From the NCBI GenBank assembly GCA_037178625.1, contig CM074130.1, forward strand, positions 3,038,001 through 3,102,000: DNA of 64,000 nucleotides. Direction: 5' to 3'. Made by a program: the position numbers and the translations under genes. The notes under the pieces were generated by a model. The model had not been told where the DNA came from, made no database searches, and saw only the letters and a list, made by a program, of their open reading frames with translations. This document shows positions 55,108-64,000 of this stretch, in pieces. The DNA is from Skeletonema tropicum (Eukaryota; Bacillariophyta; Thalassiosirophyceae; Thalassiosirales; Thalassiosiraceae). The first letter of the stretch is position 1. Each line of letters starts with the position of its first letter.

Positions 55108-56055
55108 ATGATTCACTCCTCGATCTTGCTACTGCACCATGCAGTGGGTCCAATCTACATCATACTCACAGCGGCAGCTATCCTATCCACTGTTTCTCCT
55201 GCTTTGAAGTCGCTCTCTTCACACGGAAAGACTCGGCTCTGTTCTAATGACAAGAGCAACTGCGATAGTATTGGTCTCAGTCTCTTTCAACGAATATGGA
55301 GCTTCCTATTGAATAGCAGTTATTTGTCTGTGAATAAGGGCAGATTTATTGATTTCTATGCAATTGGTAGTATCATCACAACAATTACCATTCTAATCAG
55401 TAGCAATAATTCGAGAGAAATTCACGCAACATTTGAGCACACAAAGTGGCTGCCTGCATATCTATTGCTGATACACTTGGTTCGACGCTTTTGTGAATGC
55501 ATGTGGGTTCAGAAATCGGTTTCGACATCAAGAATGCACGTTGCGGGGTACTTGCTTGGAGTGATTCACTATCTCTGTTTACCGTTCGTCTTCATTCCAT
55601 TCCATGATGAATTGGGACAAGATAGCAGCATTGTTACAGTCAAATCATTCATGGTCTTCATGGGTTGCCTCTTTTTTCAGTATCAACAACACCGTCACCA
55701 TGTCATTCTCGGCATTTTGAGATCAAACAAGACAATCAAATCTTCTACTGGAGTCAACTCTTATCGGATTCCATCAGGGGGCTGGTTTGAGTTTGTATCG
55801 TGCCCTCATTACCTATCTGAAATCATGATTTATTTCATGCTGGCAATATTGATTGAACTGCAAAGAGATACGACAAAAGTTCAAGGTGAAGAGAGTGAAG
55901 TATTGTCTTGGATAAATAACTTCAAACACTGGATTGTGTTGGTATGGGTTACGACTAATTTATCAATTTCTGCAGAGAGGACTCATAGGTGGTATATTTC
56001 AACTTTTGGAAAGACCTATCCTCGGAGAAAGACATTGCTTCCCTTCCTATGGTGA
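55108..56055 (+). CDS. SRD5A3: Polyprenol reductase (SRD5A3/DFG10 family)
   Basis: ER membrane enzyme that reduces the alpha-isoprene of polyprenol to dolichol, the lipid carrier of N-glycosylation. 315 residues with about six hydrophobic segments, single exon. Diagnostic blocks are LVRRFCECMWVQ, RMHVAGYLLGVIHYLCLPF, QYQQHRHHVILGILR, the NADPH-site stretch SYRIPSGGWFEFVSCPHYLS with EIMIYF, and the C-terminal TTNLSISAERTHRWYISTFG followed by RRKTLLPFLW. All key residues seen in the family (CPHY, THRWY) are present. The stop codon overlaps by 9 nt the 3' end of the convergent DNAAF4 remnant. A truncated copy lies at 61249-61777. Confidence 0.95.
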   Translation: MIHSSILLLHHAVGPIYIILTAAAILSTVSPALKSLSSHGKTRLCSNDKSNCDSIGLSLFQRIWSFLLNSSYLSVNKGRFIDFYAIGSIITTITILISSNNSREIHATFEHTKWLPAYLLLIHLVRRFCECMWVQKSVSTSRMHVAGYLLGVIHYLCLPFVFIPFHDELGQDSSIVTVKSFMVFMGCLFFQYQQHRHHVILGILRSNKTIKSSTGVNSYRIPSGGWFEFVSCPHYLSEIMIYFMLAILIELQRDTTKVQGEESEVLSWINNFKHWIVLVWVTTNLSISAERTHRWYISTFGKTYPRRKTLLPFLW

Positions 56056-56256
56056 TGAAAGCTGAGTCTGGGTAGAGTTCATTTTCGCTTTCAGATCGTC
56101 AATATCTTTTGCGATCGATTTTGCCATCGAATCATCATCACTGTTGGCAATGCTTTGTGCCTTTTCCAAATCACCTAACGCTTCACGAAAGCCATCAATG
56201 AGCTGTTTTGCCGCGGCTTGACGGCAAAGTAAGATCACTTGCCACTTTCTCTTGGT
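56047..56256 (-). pseudogene. 3'-terminal fragment of DNAAF4 (duplication copy 1)
   Basis: The last ~67 codons of the DNAAF4 gene (STKRKWQVILLCRQAAAKQL to the end TQTQLSSP), differing from the intact copy at only a few residues (DGF versus DDF, KAQ versus KAH). Upstream coding sequence is replaced at 56256 by the retroelement fragment, so no promoter, start or CS/TPR domains remain. Confidence 0.9.
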
Positions 56257-57877
56257 GGAAGTCCTTGGCAAATGTGCCTACACACAACCCCAGGCGGCTT
56301 ATGCAGGTTTTGTACTGTCTCTTCAGAATGAATGGACATACTTATCGCGCATTGTGCCAAACGTGGGGCCCCTTCTTGCTCCGATTGAGGTTGCCATTAG
56401 AGAGAAATTTATCCCACCTCTCTTTGGCATCTCCCCATCGGAATTATCTGGAAAGTTGCGACACCTGCTTTCCCTTAGTGTGAAACATGCAGGCTTAGCA
56501 ATCCGGTTCCCTGTGGAACAATCTGAGGATTGCTTCAAAACGCCGCGACAAGCGGTGGAAAACCTGGTTGAAACGCTGGTCAATCGTCGGGAACTCTGCC
56601 CGAAAACCCACCAGTACTCAGCTATGATGGCTAAAATTGGATCGCAGTAGGAAGCGAAGAAGCTTGATGCTGAGTACCATCTCACCCAGTGGGGGAGAGA
56701 GAAACCAGGTGATAAGAGGAGGTTGGAACGGATCTGTGAGACTGGATGTTGGCTGACGGCTGTCCCAAACCGCCTCAATGGCACGATCCTATCGGCTGAA
56801 GAGTTTCGAGACAACTTACGTCTCCGGTACAACCTGAAGCCGTTGGATATGTCAGACCTATGCGATGGATGTGGTGCAAAAATGACGGCGGAACATGCTC
56901 TCCAATGCAAGGTGGGCGGTCTCGTCCATTGTCGCCACAATGATGTTACGAGGGAATTTGGCTCCTTGTGCAAGCAAGCCTTAACTCCCGGTGACGTTGA
57001 GCACGAACCCTTTATCTACACTAGTACTCAACGCACTGCTGCAGAGGCTGCTGCCGCAGCAGATGCTTAAAATACCACGCAACAACACAACGCAACTGAT
57101 GGGTCGACCCCAGTGACAACAACGGAAGAGCGTGGAGATATAATGGTCTCCCACTTCTGGAAGAGACAGCGTCGAACTGTCTTTGACACTCGCATCACCG
57201 ACGCGGACTGCCGCTCCTACCGCAACAAGGCGCCTTCGGCTGTCTCTAGCTTGAGGCAACAAGAGAGGGAGAAAATCCGCAAGTACCTACAAGGCAGCTT
57301 GTCTTGAACGACGTCGGGACTTCACCCCCCTCTGCTTCACGGCTGATGGAATGCCAGGTAGAGAGGCCTTGAATGCGATGCGTCAACTGGGTACACACTT
57401 AGCTGAAAAATGTGAGCGTCAGCGTACATAGCCAGATGATATTCTGTGCGGGTTCGCATGTCCCTTGCCCTCTAGAGTCCGGGCAAACTCCCTCCTGCAC
57501 AGAGGGACTTCAGAGGGAGTACTTAGGGACAGGCACCACCGCATCCGGCCACTCATTGAGAATGGGCCGGGGATGTCCAACTGGCACACCTAGAGTGGGG
57601 AGTAATCCCCTCTCCCCCACCTCTGCGGTGGCAGAGGTTGAGTGAGGACTCTCACTCCAACCACTCTCACCTGTCGAGAGGCAGTTGAGAGTAGGAGGGA
57701 GGGGGAACATGCCATCACCTAGCACAGGTGACAAGAGGAGCGCGGACTTGCTACTGAACTATGAGATAGACTGCACTCCTCTTATTACCTAAAATGGGCA
57801 AGTTCAGATCCAGCTTGCCCAGTAAATAGCTCCTGAATACCTCCTAAACTAATCACTTATTTATTTATTTCAAATTT
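56257..57877 (+). mobile_element. 5'-truncated, decayed non-LTR retroelement, ORF C-terminus and 3' tail
   Basis: One frame from 56252 encodes YTQPQAAYAGFVLSLQNEWT, then the C-terminal zinc-knuckle-like block CDGCGAKMTAEHALQCKVGG followed by LVHCRHNDVTREFG. This is the pattern of the region downstream of reverse transcriptase in algal and stramenopile retroelement proteins. It is broken by TAG at 56648-56650 and TAA at 57068-57070. The homologous reading then continues past TGA (about 57305) in the next frame (CLERRRDFTPLCFTADGMPG). The 3' tail (57560-57877) has hairpin-forming GC-rich sequence (CCTCTGC/GCAGAGG near 57620) and ends in TTTATTTATTT. The reverse transcriptase core itself is absent. 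Element class is inferred from the 5' truncation and tail. Confidence 0.7.
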
Positions 57878-59621
57878 CTGTTCAGGTACGCAATTTGGAC
57901 ACTCCGACAAAGAGCAACTCTTTTCCTGGTTCACATCTGCGCTGTCTATCTTTTGTCTAGAATGGAGAAATCCTGATGCTACCTGGCCAGACACGAGTAT
58001 TTGCATCATGGAAAGAGAAACACTAGGTTGATCCATTGGGACCATATGACCGGCCTCAAGGATTTTTAGGTACGTCAAATTCTCAAATGTCTTGACATAC
58101 CCATCTGGGCGACCTTCCTTATAATTGTTTTTCAGCGAAGGATCGACAGGTGCGTACCAGGCATACCTTGGTTGTAGTATATATTCAGATGCTTTGCTCC
58201 ACGGCAAAAGGTCCAAAAGGCGTTCGTTACCCACATGATTGCAGATCAAATCATTTATTCCATTGAAAAACATCATGTGAGGCTTCGACTCATGATCAAG
58301 GATTCGGACTACTTCATCGACTACACCCAAACCATCTTGGTGCGCTAATGCAAGGTATGGCGGATCAGTGCATTCCTCATAAGTGAGACCTGCTTCCAGT
58401 GACTCCATTGCATTGATAGATCTTAACACGTCATGGAAGTCAACAACAAGAGGTGGGTTGCTGTATGACTTCTTTCCTCCAAGGTAAGTTTCTACATCCT
58501 TGTGACCGAGAGGGAAAGAGCGTGGAGTCCCCTTCATCTCCCACATTCGTGTATCGTATTGACTAACAACGGTATTTGCACTTGACCCATGAGACTGATC
58601 TATGATGTCATCCAACAATGAAAAACAAACTCCTGACTTTAAATTGCCCGACTTTAACTTTGCTTGGCAGGCACGTTCCATGTTTTCAAAATTGGCTTTT
58701 TGTGCAGTCCCAATGAGACCCGCACCATATGCAGCATCCGCTGCCGCATACTGATGAAACGGATCTACCCATCCATTGCCAATCGCAGCACCACGAATTG
58801 GTATATTCACACGTAGAGGTTCCAACCCATTCTTTTGATCTGGTACAAGTTTGCCATCATTTCTCTGTAGGATAAAGTCCATCATACTTGGAATATAGTG
58901 CCCCGCATGTGATTCTCCAGAGAAGTAAAATGAGCGTCGCAGCATTCTTGCACCATTTATGTTGTCATCCGACAAGAATTTATCCGCGTGTAACAAAAAG
59001 AACTCCTCCAGAAAGTAGTGAAAGTCCCGATTCACTTCAAAGTCATTCTTGCAATACGTTCCTTTTTTGGTAAAGCTGAGACCAGTTCCTACAGGCTGAT
59101 CAACATACATCGTCCAAGCAGGAGCATTGTTCCAACTATGCTCATTGACATCGACAATCCAACTGTTTCCATCATTTTTCAATCTTAGAGGACCATTTTC
59201 CAACCATAATCCGTTCATGGAGCTGCATCCTGGTCCTCCATTTATCCACAGAATGAGAGGAATACTTTCAGGTGGGACATTGTCAGCATTACCTGGCTCG
59301 AAAAGCCAGTAGAAAATCTTTTTATCATCTGGATCCTTTGATGCGGGGAGATGACCAGCCCACTGACGCGTTTTGAGAGCTACCATCTGCGAGGAGGGGG
59401 AGTGATGTTACGAGATGATCGTCTGGGTTTGTAATTTCTACTCGCCGATGTTGTGATGATGCGTGTTGTCGTGTAGAGGATTGCTGCTGAGGTTCATGAT
59501 TGTGGTCCTCAATTGAGAGCCGACGTCCGTGAATAAGCTCTTGTTCGTGAGGGAGCCTTCGCACCGCTTCGACAGAGCTCAATGCTATCAAGAGCAGGCA
59601 TAAGATTTTGGAGAGCATCAC
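57857..59621 (-). pseudogene. Second copy of the Kex1-like carboxypeptidase, broken
   Basis: Near-identical to the intact gene over signal peptide and catalytic domain, and it keeps the Ser, Asp and His of the triad. Two lesions are seen. A one-base insertion near 59383 (AGCTACCATC versus AGCTCCATC in the intact copy) shifts the frame after LPLLADG, separating the signal peptide from the enzyme. The 3' end is lost at 57878, so the transmembrane anchor is missing and the frame ends within retroelement tail sequence (EQKFEINK, stop). Translation from an internal Met at 59386 would give a leaderless cytosolic protein. Recent pseudogenisation is most likely. Confidence 0.85.
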
Positions 59622-59737
59622 GAGCAGATCTCAACGAAGTAAGAAGTGTATTATCGTGGCACTGAAGTATAGTTAGTCCACAAAACAACCTCAACATGAC
59701 TAGAGCAGCGGTGTGTTTGTTGAATGGTATCTGGCAT

Positions 59738-60545
59738 AGCTATCGGGTAAATTCCAAAGTCGATGATTTGGCCAAATTCCCCCAAAAAATACAAAAAGAT
59801 GGTCCATGCGGATGCCCCAATAGGATATCACCAATTCCTGTGTCTCGTCTGTGTCACATCATCAGATATCCGGCACTGAAGAATGTCCTGACTACTCCTA
59901 CGTTTACAAATTCCTTGGCGCCATTTTGACTGCAGCGTTACTTTAGCCACCACAAGCATTAAGCGGAACGAAGCGAAGAGCAAGCATCAACGCAACCGGA
60001 GAAGAAGATTGATGATGATCAGCGGTGACCTCTTTGGATAAACCAGAAGACCGTAGAATACTATTCTGATGATGCGGAGGAGTATCATGAAAGCTTTTTA
60101 AGAAGCAGCAGTCTAATCAGGAAGATATGCTGGCAAACTTTGAGAGTTGGTCCTATTGAGAAGGCTCGCCGTGTCTGGAGGTGGAGGAAGACATATCACC
60201 ATAATCTGAATTTCTTTACGACCGCTGCATGGTTGGTTGTTCTTGTAAAGGCTTCCAGTGCTGTTGTTGAGCGTGTCATCAGTCAAGTTCGAAGTTAAGG
60301 TTTATGTTGAGGCAATCGGACTGAAGTAGACCCTCTAGAAACCCTCTCATGTGCCGTATCAATGATGAAGACTCTTAGATGAGCTTGTTGGGGTGTTTAG
60401 GTATTGATGTTAGCTGGGGTATCGATGTTATTGACCAGAATGTGAGGTTGTTGTCCAGTCGAATTCTTTGTATTTAGCTTTGTATTTTTTTATTTCTCGT
60501 CCCGAATTGGCCAAAAATACAAGAAAGGAATTTACCCGATGGCTA
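59738..60545 (+). mobile_element. Decayed DNA transposon, possibly hAT-like, with TSD
   Basis: 808-bp insertion in the duplicated carboxypeptidase/SRD5A3 spacer. It is flanked by a direct 9-bp repeat ATCTGGCAT (59729-59737 and 60546-60554). Ends are inverted: AGCTATCGGGTAAATTCC at 59738-59755, and its near-complement GGAATTTACCCGATGGCTA at 60527-60545; homology extends weakly inward. A plus-strand remnant near 60205-60300 reads FFTTAAWLVVLVKASSAVVE then RVISQVRS and a stop. The SSA-x-x-ER-x-x-S pattern resembles the hAT transposase dimerisation region. An 8-bp reading of the TSD (TCTGGCAT) would also suit hAT. Superfamily is tentative; the insertion itself is well supported. Confidence 0.75.
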
Positions 60546-60698
60546 ATCTGGCATCTCTGGCGGCCGCTCTCCAATCTAGTGTAACCATATAAAGTTTTTT
60601 AAAATGATCGTGAGCTCTGACCGATTAGCACTAGTAAAAATCCCCCACCAAATTCAGCTTCTCGCACTGACCACTTTCAGTTTTCGGGTGCCATGGCA

Positions 60699-60914
60699 GT
60701 AGGCGTATCGGGATAGTGGGCGCTTTTCATACCCTCTTGTTGGCGGTGCCCACGTGGGGCCCACAACTGCAAAAAATCAGGTGAAAATGAGCTAAAATGG
60801 GGGCAAAATCCCTGAATATCGACACAAAATCACCCAAAATCTCCCGTCAAGCCTCCTGTCAAACCAGTCCCTCTTGTGGGCACGCCGACGCGCCCACTAT
60901 CCCGATACGCCTAC
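60699..60914. mobile_element. 216-bp MITE with perfect 25-bp TIRs
   Basis: The left end (60699-60723, beginning GTAGGCGTATCGGGATAG) is the exact reverse complement of the right end (60890-60914). A second, imperfect inverted pair lies further in (GTTGGCGGTGCCCAC on the left, GTGGGCACGCCGAC on the right). The flanks ATGGCA at 60693-60698 and 60915-60920 form a 6-bp target-site duplication, or 7 bp if read as CATGGCA. There is no coding frame. The element is absent from the matching position in duplication copy 1, so it may have inserted after the duplication, although flanking homology there is poor. Confidence 0.85.
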
Positions 60915-61248
60915 ATGGCAGTCACCTATTTGTACCTTTATAGGCGTACGCTAAAATCACTAATAAATCAACTTTTAGCAATAACCAAGGATACAGCTTG
61001 AAAGAGCACATCCGATTTTATATTGCAGCATATTTTCATGTTATCATTAGTGCTAGAAGAACAAAAATAACATGCTCGAAAAAAGTCAACCACACAAAAA
61101 AATGAAGAGGCACCTAATAAGTATGAGTACAATATATATGACCAAATAATATTCCCGACCCTCGGCATTTGCTGTTATTACCATTATCAGCGCCTACTCT
61201 GCCATCAATTCCATCCCCGACACCAACAAATTTATCCCCGACAATGGC
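60915..61248. other. Non-coding, AT-rich, origin unknown
   Basis: About 330 bp with no counterpart in duplication copy 1 and no coding frame or transposon end that I could recognise. It replaces the 5' half of the SRD5A3 copy. Confidence 0.5.
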
Positions 61249-61777
61249 ATGCACGTTGCGGGGTACCTACTTGCTTGGAGTGATTCACTATCTCTGTTTA
61301 CCGTTCGTCTTCATTCCAATCCATGATGAATTGGGACAAGATAGCAACATCGTTACAGTCAAATCATTCATGGTCTTCATGGGTTGCCTCTTTTTTCAGT
61401 ATCAACAACACCGTCACCACGTCATTCTCGGAAATTTGAGATCAAATAAGACAATCAAATCTTCTGGAGGAGTCAACTCTTATCGGATTCCATCAGGGGA
61501 CTGGTTTGAGTTTGTATCATGCACTCACTACTTGTCTGAAGTCATGTTTTATTTCATGCTGGCTATATTAATTGAACTGCAAAGAGATACGGCAATAGTT
61601 CGAGATGAAGAGAGAGGAGTATTGTCTCAGATACATATCGTCAAGCATTGGATCGTGTTGGTATGGGTTACTACTAATTTATCAATTTCTGCAGAGAGGA
61701 CTCATGATGGATGGTATATTTCAACTTTTGGAAAGACCTATCCTCGGAGAAAGACATTGCTTCCCTTCCTATGGTGA
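61249..61777 (+). pseudogene. 5'-truncated copy of SRD5A3
   Basis: Homology to the intact gene begins abruptly at ATGCACGTTGCGGGG (61249, matching 55534), so the first ~142 residues and the N-terminal membrane segments are missing. A 4-bp insertion follows at once (GGGGTACCTACTTG versus GGGGTACTTG). Near the end the conserved THRWY reads THDGWY through a 3-nt insertion and substitutions. SCPHY is altered to SCTHY. An open frame of 202 codons exists only because unrelated upstream sequence supplies an ATG. Confidence 0.9.
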
Positions 61778-63412
61778 TGAAAGCTGAGTCTGGGTAGAGT
61801 TCATTTTCGCTTTCAGATCGTCAATATCTTTTGCGATCGATTTTGCCAGTGAATCATCATCACTGTTGGCAATGCTATGTGCCTTTTCCAAATCACCTAA
61901 CGCTTCACGAAAGTCATCTATGAGCTGTTTTGCCGCGGCTTGACGGCAAAGTAAGATCACTTGCCACTTTCTCTTGGTACTGTTGCTGGGGTGAAGGACG
62001 TTGGCGAGGGCACACACAGAGCTGTCACTCCTTTGTTCGCCTCGTGAAAGAAGGTTCATCGCAGTACTACAATCTTCCAAGCAGGCGGCAGAGTCTTTCA
62101 ACGCTAGATGGCAGGCCGCCCGGTTCATCAATACTTGAATGCGAGCAGGATCGAGTTCCTGGGCTCTGGAGTAAGTTTCCTTCGCTTCCTCGAGACTTCC
62201 CTTTGAGAAGCGACTGTCGGCTTTGGCCTTCAGGTCGGCAACTTCCATATGTGTCTTCAGGTAACGAATGTTTTGTAGTGCATCTCGATCGTTCTCGTCG
62301 AGCTGTAGGACGGAATGAAACAATTCCAGAGCTTTTTTGTGCCCTTCTAGTAAGCAATATGCCATACCAAGTCTCATGAGCAAATTTTTCTTGAACATCA
62401 ATCTAGCTTCGTCGGTTTCTAATTGATTCTCAATAGAATCGCTCAATTTGAGAGCAGCCATGCAATCTGCTATACAGGGTTCTGCTTCGCGTAGGTCTAG
62501 GTAGCAAGCTGCACGAGCTAGCAACGTCTCTACCATTGTGTTGTCAGCACTGAGTGCTTGAGAGTAGGCATTGATAGCAGACCCAATGTCTCCGCGCTGG
62601 TAGAATTCGTCACCTTTGGAAGTGAGCCAGATGGGATCAACGTCGCTTACGTCTATATCGGTATCGGCTAGCAATGCATTGTCTCGTAGTTTTGATCTAT
62701 TCTTGATGATGAATTCTTCTTCCTGCTTCTTCGTAGATTGGCGTAATGGGGTCTTGAACAGTCGCGGCGTATGACGAAATGATAACTGTACGGCCTCCCG
62801 CACAGGTGGAGGCAAATAGGGTTTGTCTTCTTTGTCTTCTACTAAGGCCTTCGTTTTGATTTCACGCAATGTTGAGAAGGTGTCAAACATTTCATCTTCG
62901 GCATTCTTCTTCGCTTGATCTTTAATGTCATCCATCCGCTGTCTCTCCTTCTCTTCCAATGCCATCTGCTCTCGAAGCATCAGTCGTTCTTCGTCTACCT
63001 TTCTTGCAGCTGTAATCTCCCTCTGCTGTTGATTACGCGCATCGCGAAGTTTGAAAGACGCTTCTCTCCTAACTGCGATTTCACTCTTGGATCCAATGAA
63101 ACACAACTGCCCCCATAGTTGGAATTCCTTCTTGATGAGAGAAATATTGAGTACGCCATCTTTGAAGACAGCCTTACTCTTGTCCTCGCTAATATCTTGG
63201 AAGAGATTCAAGTCAAGAAGATAAGGTTTGTAGTTCACTTTTAATATGTTGGACGTCGTACTAATGTCCACAGCCTTGGGAGAGACGCCCTTCAAAGGTA
63301 TAGATATCGTGACGGCATCGGTCGTCTCGCTCCATGTGTATTCACTTGACAGAGGCATGCCAGGCAGAATATTCCAGCGTGAAAGTAATGTGCAGATGAA
63401 GATTATGAGCAA
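61769..63412 (-). CDS. DNAAF4: Dynein axonemal assembly factor 4 (DYX1C1-like), CS + TPR protein
   Basis: Cytosolic co-chaperone (R2TP/HSP90 linked) that pre-assembles axonemal dynein arms. The open frame is 547 residues. The start at 63358 (MPLSSEYTWSETTDAV) is the natural one, because the CS domain begins there; the preceding 18 hydrophobic residues are doubtful. In order: CS/p23-like domain (about 19-110), charged coiled coil (about 120-200), the family-specific linker SFRHTPRLFKTPLRQS, then TPR repeats (about 265-500: NAYSQALSADNTMVETLLAR, RAACYLDLREAEPCIADCMA, LMNRAACHLALKDSAACLED) and a C-terminal helix. Single exon. Its stop overlaps the SRD5A3-copy frame by 9 nt. A 3' fragment is duplicated at 56047-56256. 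Confidence 0.92.
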   Translation of the reverse strand: MLIIFICTLLSRWNILPGMPLSSEYTWSETTDAVTISIPLKGVSPKAVDISTTSNILKVNYKPYLLDLNLFQDISEDKSKAVFKDGVLNISLIKKEFQLWGQLCFIGSKSEIAVRREASFKLRDARNQQQREITAARKVDEERLMLREQMALEEKERQRMDDIKDQAKKNAEDEMFDTFSTLREIKTKALVEDKEDKPYLPPPVREAVQLSFRHTPRLFKTPLRQSTKKQEEEFIIKNRSKLRDNALLADTDIDVSDVDPIWLTSKGDEFYQRGDIGSAINAYSQALSADNTMVETLLARAACYLDLREAEPCIADCMAALKLSDSIENQLETDEARLMFKKNLLMRLGMAYCLLEGHKKALELFHSVLQLDENDRDALQNIRYLKTHMEVADLKAKADSRFSKGSLEEAKETYSRAQELDPARIQVLMNRAACHLALKDSAACLEDCSTAMNLLSRGEQRSDSSVCALANVLHPSNSTKRKWQVILLCRQAAAKQLIDDFREALGDLEKAHSIANSDDDSLAKSIAKDIDDLKAKMNSTQTQLSSP

Positions 63413-63563
63413 GATTTGATTTTTGATTTTAAAAATTACAGTGGATTCGAGCTGAAGGCAGGTTGTAGACCTCAGGTCTCCCGCTTGGCCTCCTTAAGAG
63501 CACTTTTATGCAATGAATATCTATTGATGAATCTCATTAATCAGAGCAGCATCAAATGAAAAT
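63413..63563. promoter_or_regulatory. Short divergent promoter, DNAAF4 / LRR gene
   Basis: Only 151 bp (about 205 bp if DNAAF4 starts at 63358) separate two divergent start codons, so a shared promoter is likely. No motif was assigned. Confidence 0.4.
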
Positions 63564-64000
63564 ATGGAGGACATCGACAACTACGAGCCTGATTCTTCAG
63601 GTACCTTGATGGACTTGAAGTATCAAGGACTTTCTGTGGTGGATCCTCAAATTCTCTCCTACACAAGCCTTGTCACTATCGACCTTTCGTTCAATCTATT
63701 GCAAGCAATACCAGATGAAATCGCATTGCTACAAAATCTTGAGGAGTTTCATTGCGCTTCCAATAAAATCACTGCTCTGCCAGACAGCATTGGTTCACTC
63801 CAGTCTTTGAGACTTATCCAGGCAAACAACAACATGATGATTTCTCTCCCACGAAGTATAGGACAATTACAAAGCCTAAAAAAGCTTGTTCTCAGTGACA
63901 ACATATTGACTTCTCTACCTGATGAATTGGGACAATGCAGTCATCTAGAATCATTGATATTACACAACAACTCCTTGTGTCGTTTGCCATTATCGTTGGC
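63564..64000 (+). CDS. Leucine-rich repeat protein, 3' end outside the window
   Basis: The frame opens at ATG 63564 (MEDIDNYEPDSSG) and stays open to the window edge, 145 codons. There is no signal peptide. From about residue 15 there are five to six LRRs of ~23 residues with the plant/animal SHOC2-like pattern: LVTIDLSFNLLQAIPDEIAL, LEEFHCASNKITALPDSIGS, LKKLVLSDNILTSLPDELGQ, LESLILHNNSLCRLPLSL. Intracellular LRR proteins of this type are scaffolds, and no partner can be inferred. An ATG at 63556 is out of frame. Confidence 0.85.
   Translation, partial: MEDIDNYEPDSSGTLMDLKYQGLSVVDPQILSYTSLVTIDLSFNLLQAIPDEIALLQNLEEFHCASNKITALPDSIGSLQSLRLIQANNNMMISLPRSIGQLQSLKKLVLSDNILTSLPDELGQCSHLESLILHNNSLCRLPLSL

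Larger units (their letters stand above)
53008..56256. repeat. Segmental duplication, copy 1
   Basis: A 3.25-kb block holding most of the carboxypeptidase, all of SRD5A3 and the 3' end of DNAAF4. It matches 57878-61978 with very few differences in the shared parts, for example GNAGNV versus GNADNV and SSMDGL versus SSMNGL in the carboxypeptidase. Homology stops abruptly at 53008 on the left and 56256 on the right. The right limit is the exact start of the retroelement fragment. Confidence 0.9.
57878..61978. repeat. Segmental duplication, copy 2
   Basis: Matches 53008-56256. It is longer because of an 808-bp and a 216-bp transposon insertion and unrelated sequence at about 60920-61248. It is shorter in that the 5' half of SRD5A3 (copy-1 positions about 55022-55533) is missing. 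Homology ends at 61978, where the intact DNAAF4 gene continues. Confidence 0.9.

Noticed and set aside
57857..59386. Functional soluble second carboxypeptidase
   Set aside because: It has no signal peptide in frame, a one-base insertion upstream and a 3' end taken from retroelement sequence. A leaderless S10 enzyme would not fold or be processed normally.
61169..61777. Functional second SRD5A3
   Set aside because: The N-terminal half is missing, a 4-bp insertion lies at the breakpoint, and the conserved CPHY and THRWY motifs are altered.

Overview
This 64 kb window is nuclear DNA of a eukaryotic alga, most likely a centric diatom. The evidence is GT-AG introns, mostly 83-113 bp, in intron-poor genes. 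Two presequences end in an [A/S]-x-A-F motif like the one stramenopiles use at the signal-peptide site of plastid preproteins. A DNAAF4-type axonemal dynein assembly factor implies a flagellated stage, and among diatoms that points to centric lineages with flagellate sperm. Genes are tightly packed, with several tail-to-tail neighbours separated by 11-25 bp or even overlapping.

Left arm (1-28 kb), in order: the 5' part of a class II histone deacetylase; diphthine synthase (DPH5); a divergent pair of membrane-anchored CAP/SCP-domain proteins; a mitochondrial MeaB/MMAA GTPase; a probably plastid-targeted, degenerate aldo-keto reductase; a sparse 1.8 kb stretch; a PDZ-PDZ-PPR protein; a three-exon gene for a small mitochondrial protein resembling ATP synthase subunit f; two tail-to-tail coiled-coil genes sharing a motif; a FAD oxidoreductase of the SelD-associated NDH-2-like type; a GNB1L/ASA1 WD40 protein; and a mitochondrial protein with helicase-associated (HA) repeats.

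Centre (28.3-40.2 kb): about 10.6 kb of a nucleosome-sized (~184 bp) satellite, roughly 55 monomers. It has a five-monomer (~925 bp) higher-order repeat in its right half. A palindromic inverted-repeat element is inserted inside it, and the array decays into AT-rich duplicated sequence on the right. It is a candidate centromeric or heterochromatic array, but this is inference.

Right arm (40.2-64 kb): a leishmanolysin (M8) homologue whose HExxH motif is destroyed; a myosin with a repeat-rich tail; condensin subunit CAP-D2; a Kex1-like serine carboxypeptidase; a polyprenol reductase (SRD5A3); and DNAAF4. The carboxypeptidase-SRD5A3-DNAAF4 block is tandemly duplicated. A decayed non-LTR retroelement sits exactly at the junction, and the second copy carries two further transposon insertions. 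The intact genes are split between the copies: carboxypeptidase and SRD5A3 in copy 1, DNAAF4 in copy 2. The window ends in the start of a leucine-rich-repeat gene.

Four otherwise conserved genes (GNB1L, the HA protein, myosin, condensin) carry apparent one-base frameshifts with no usable intron. Residual indel errors in a long-read assembly are the simplest explanation, so these models should be treated as provisional.
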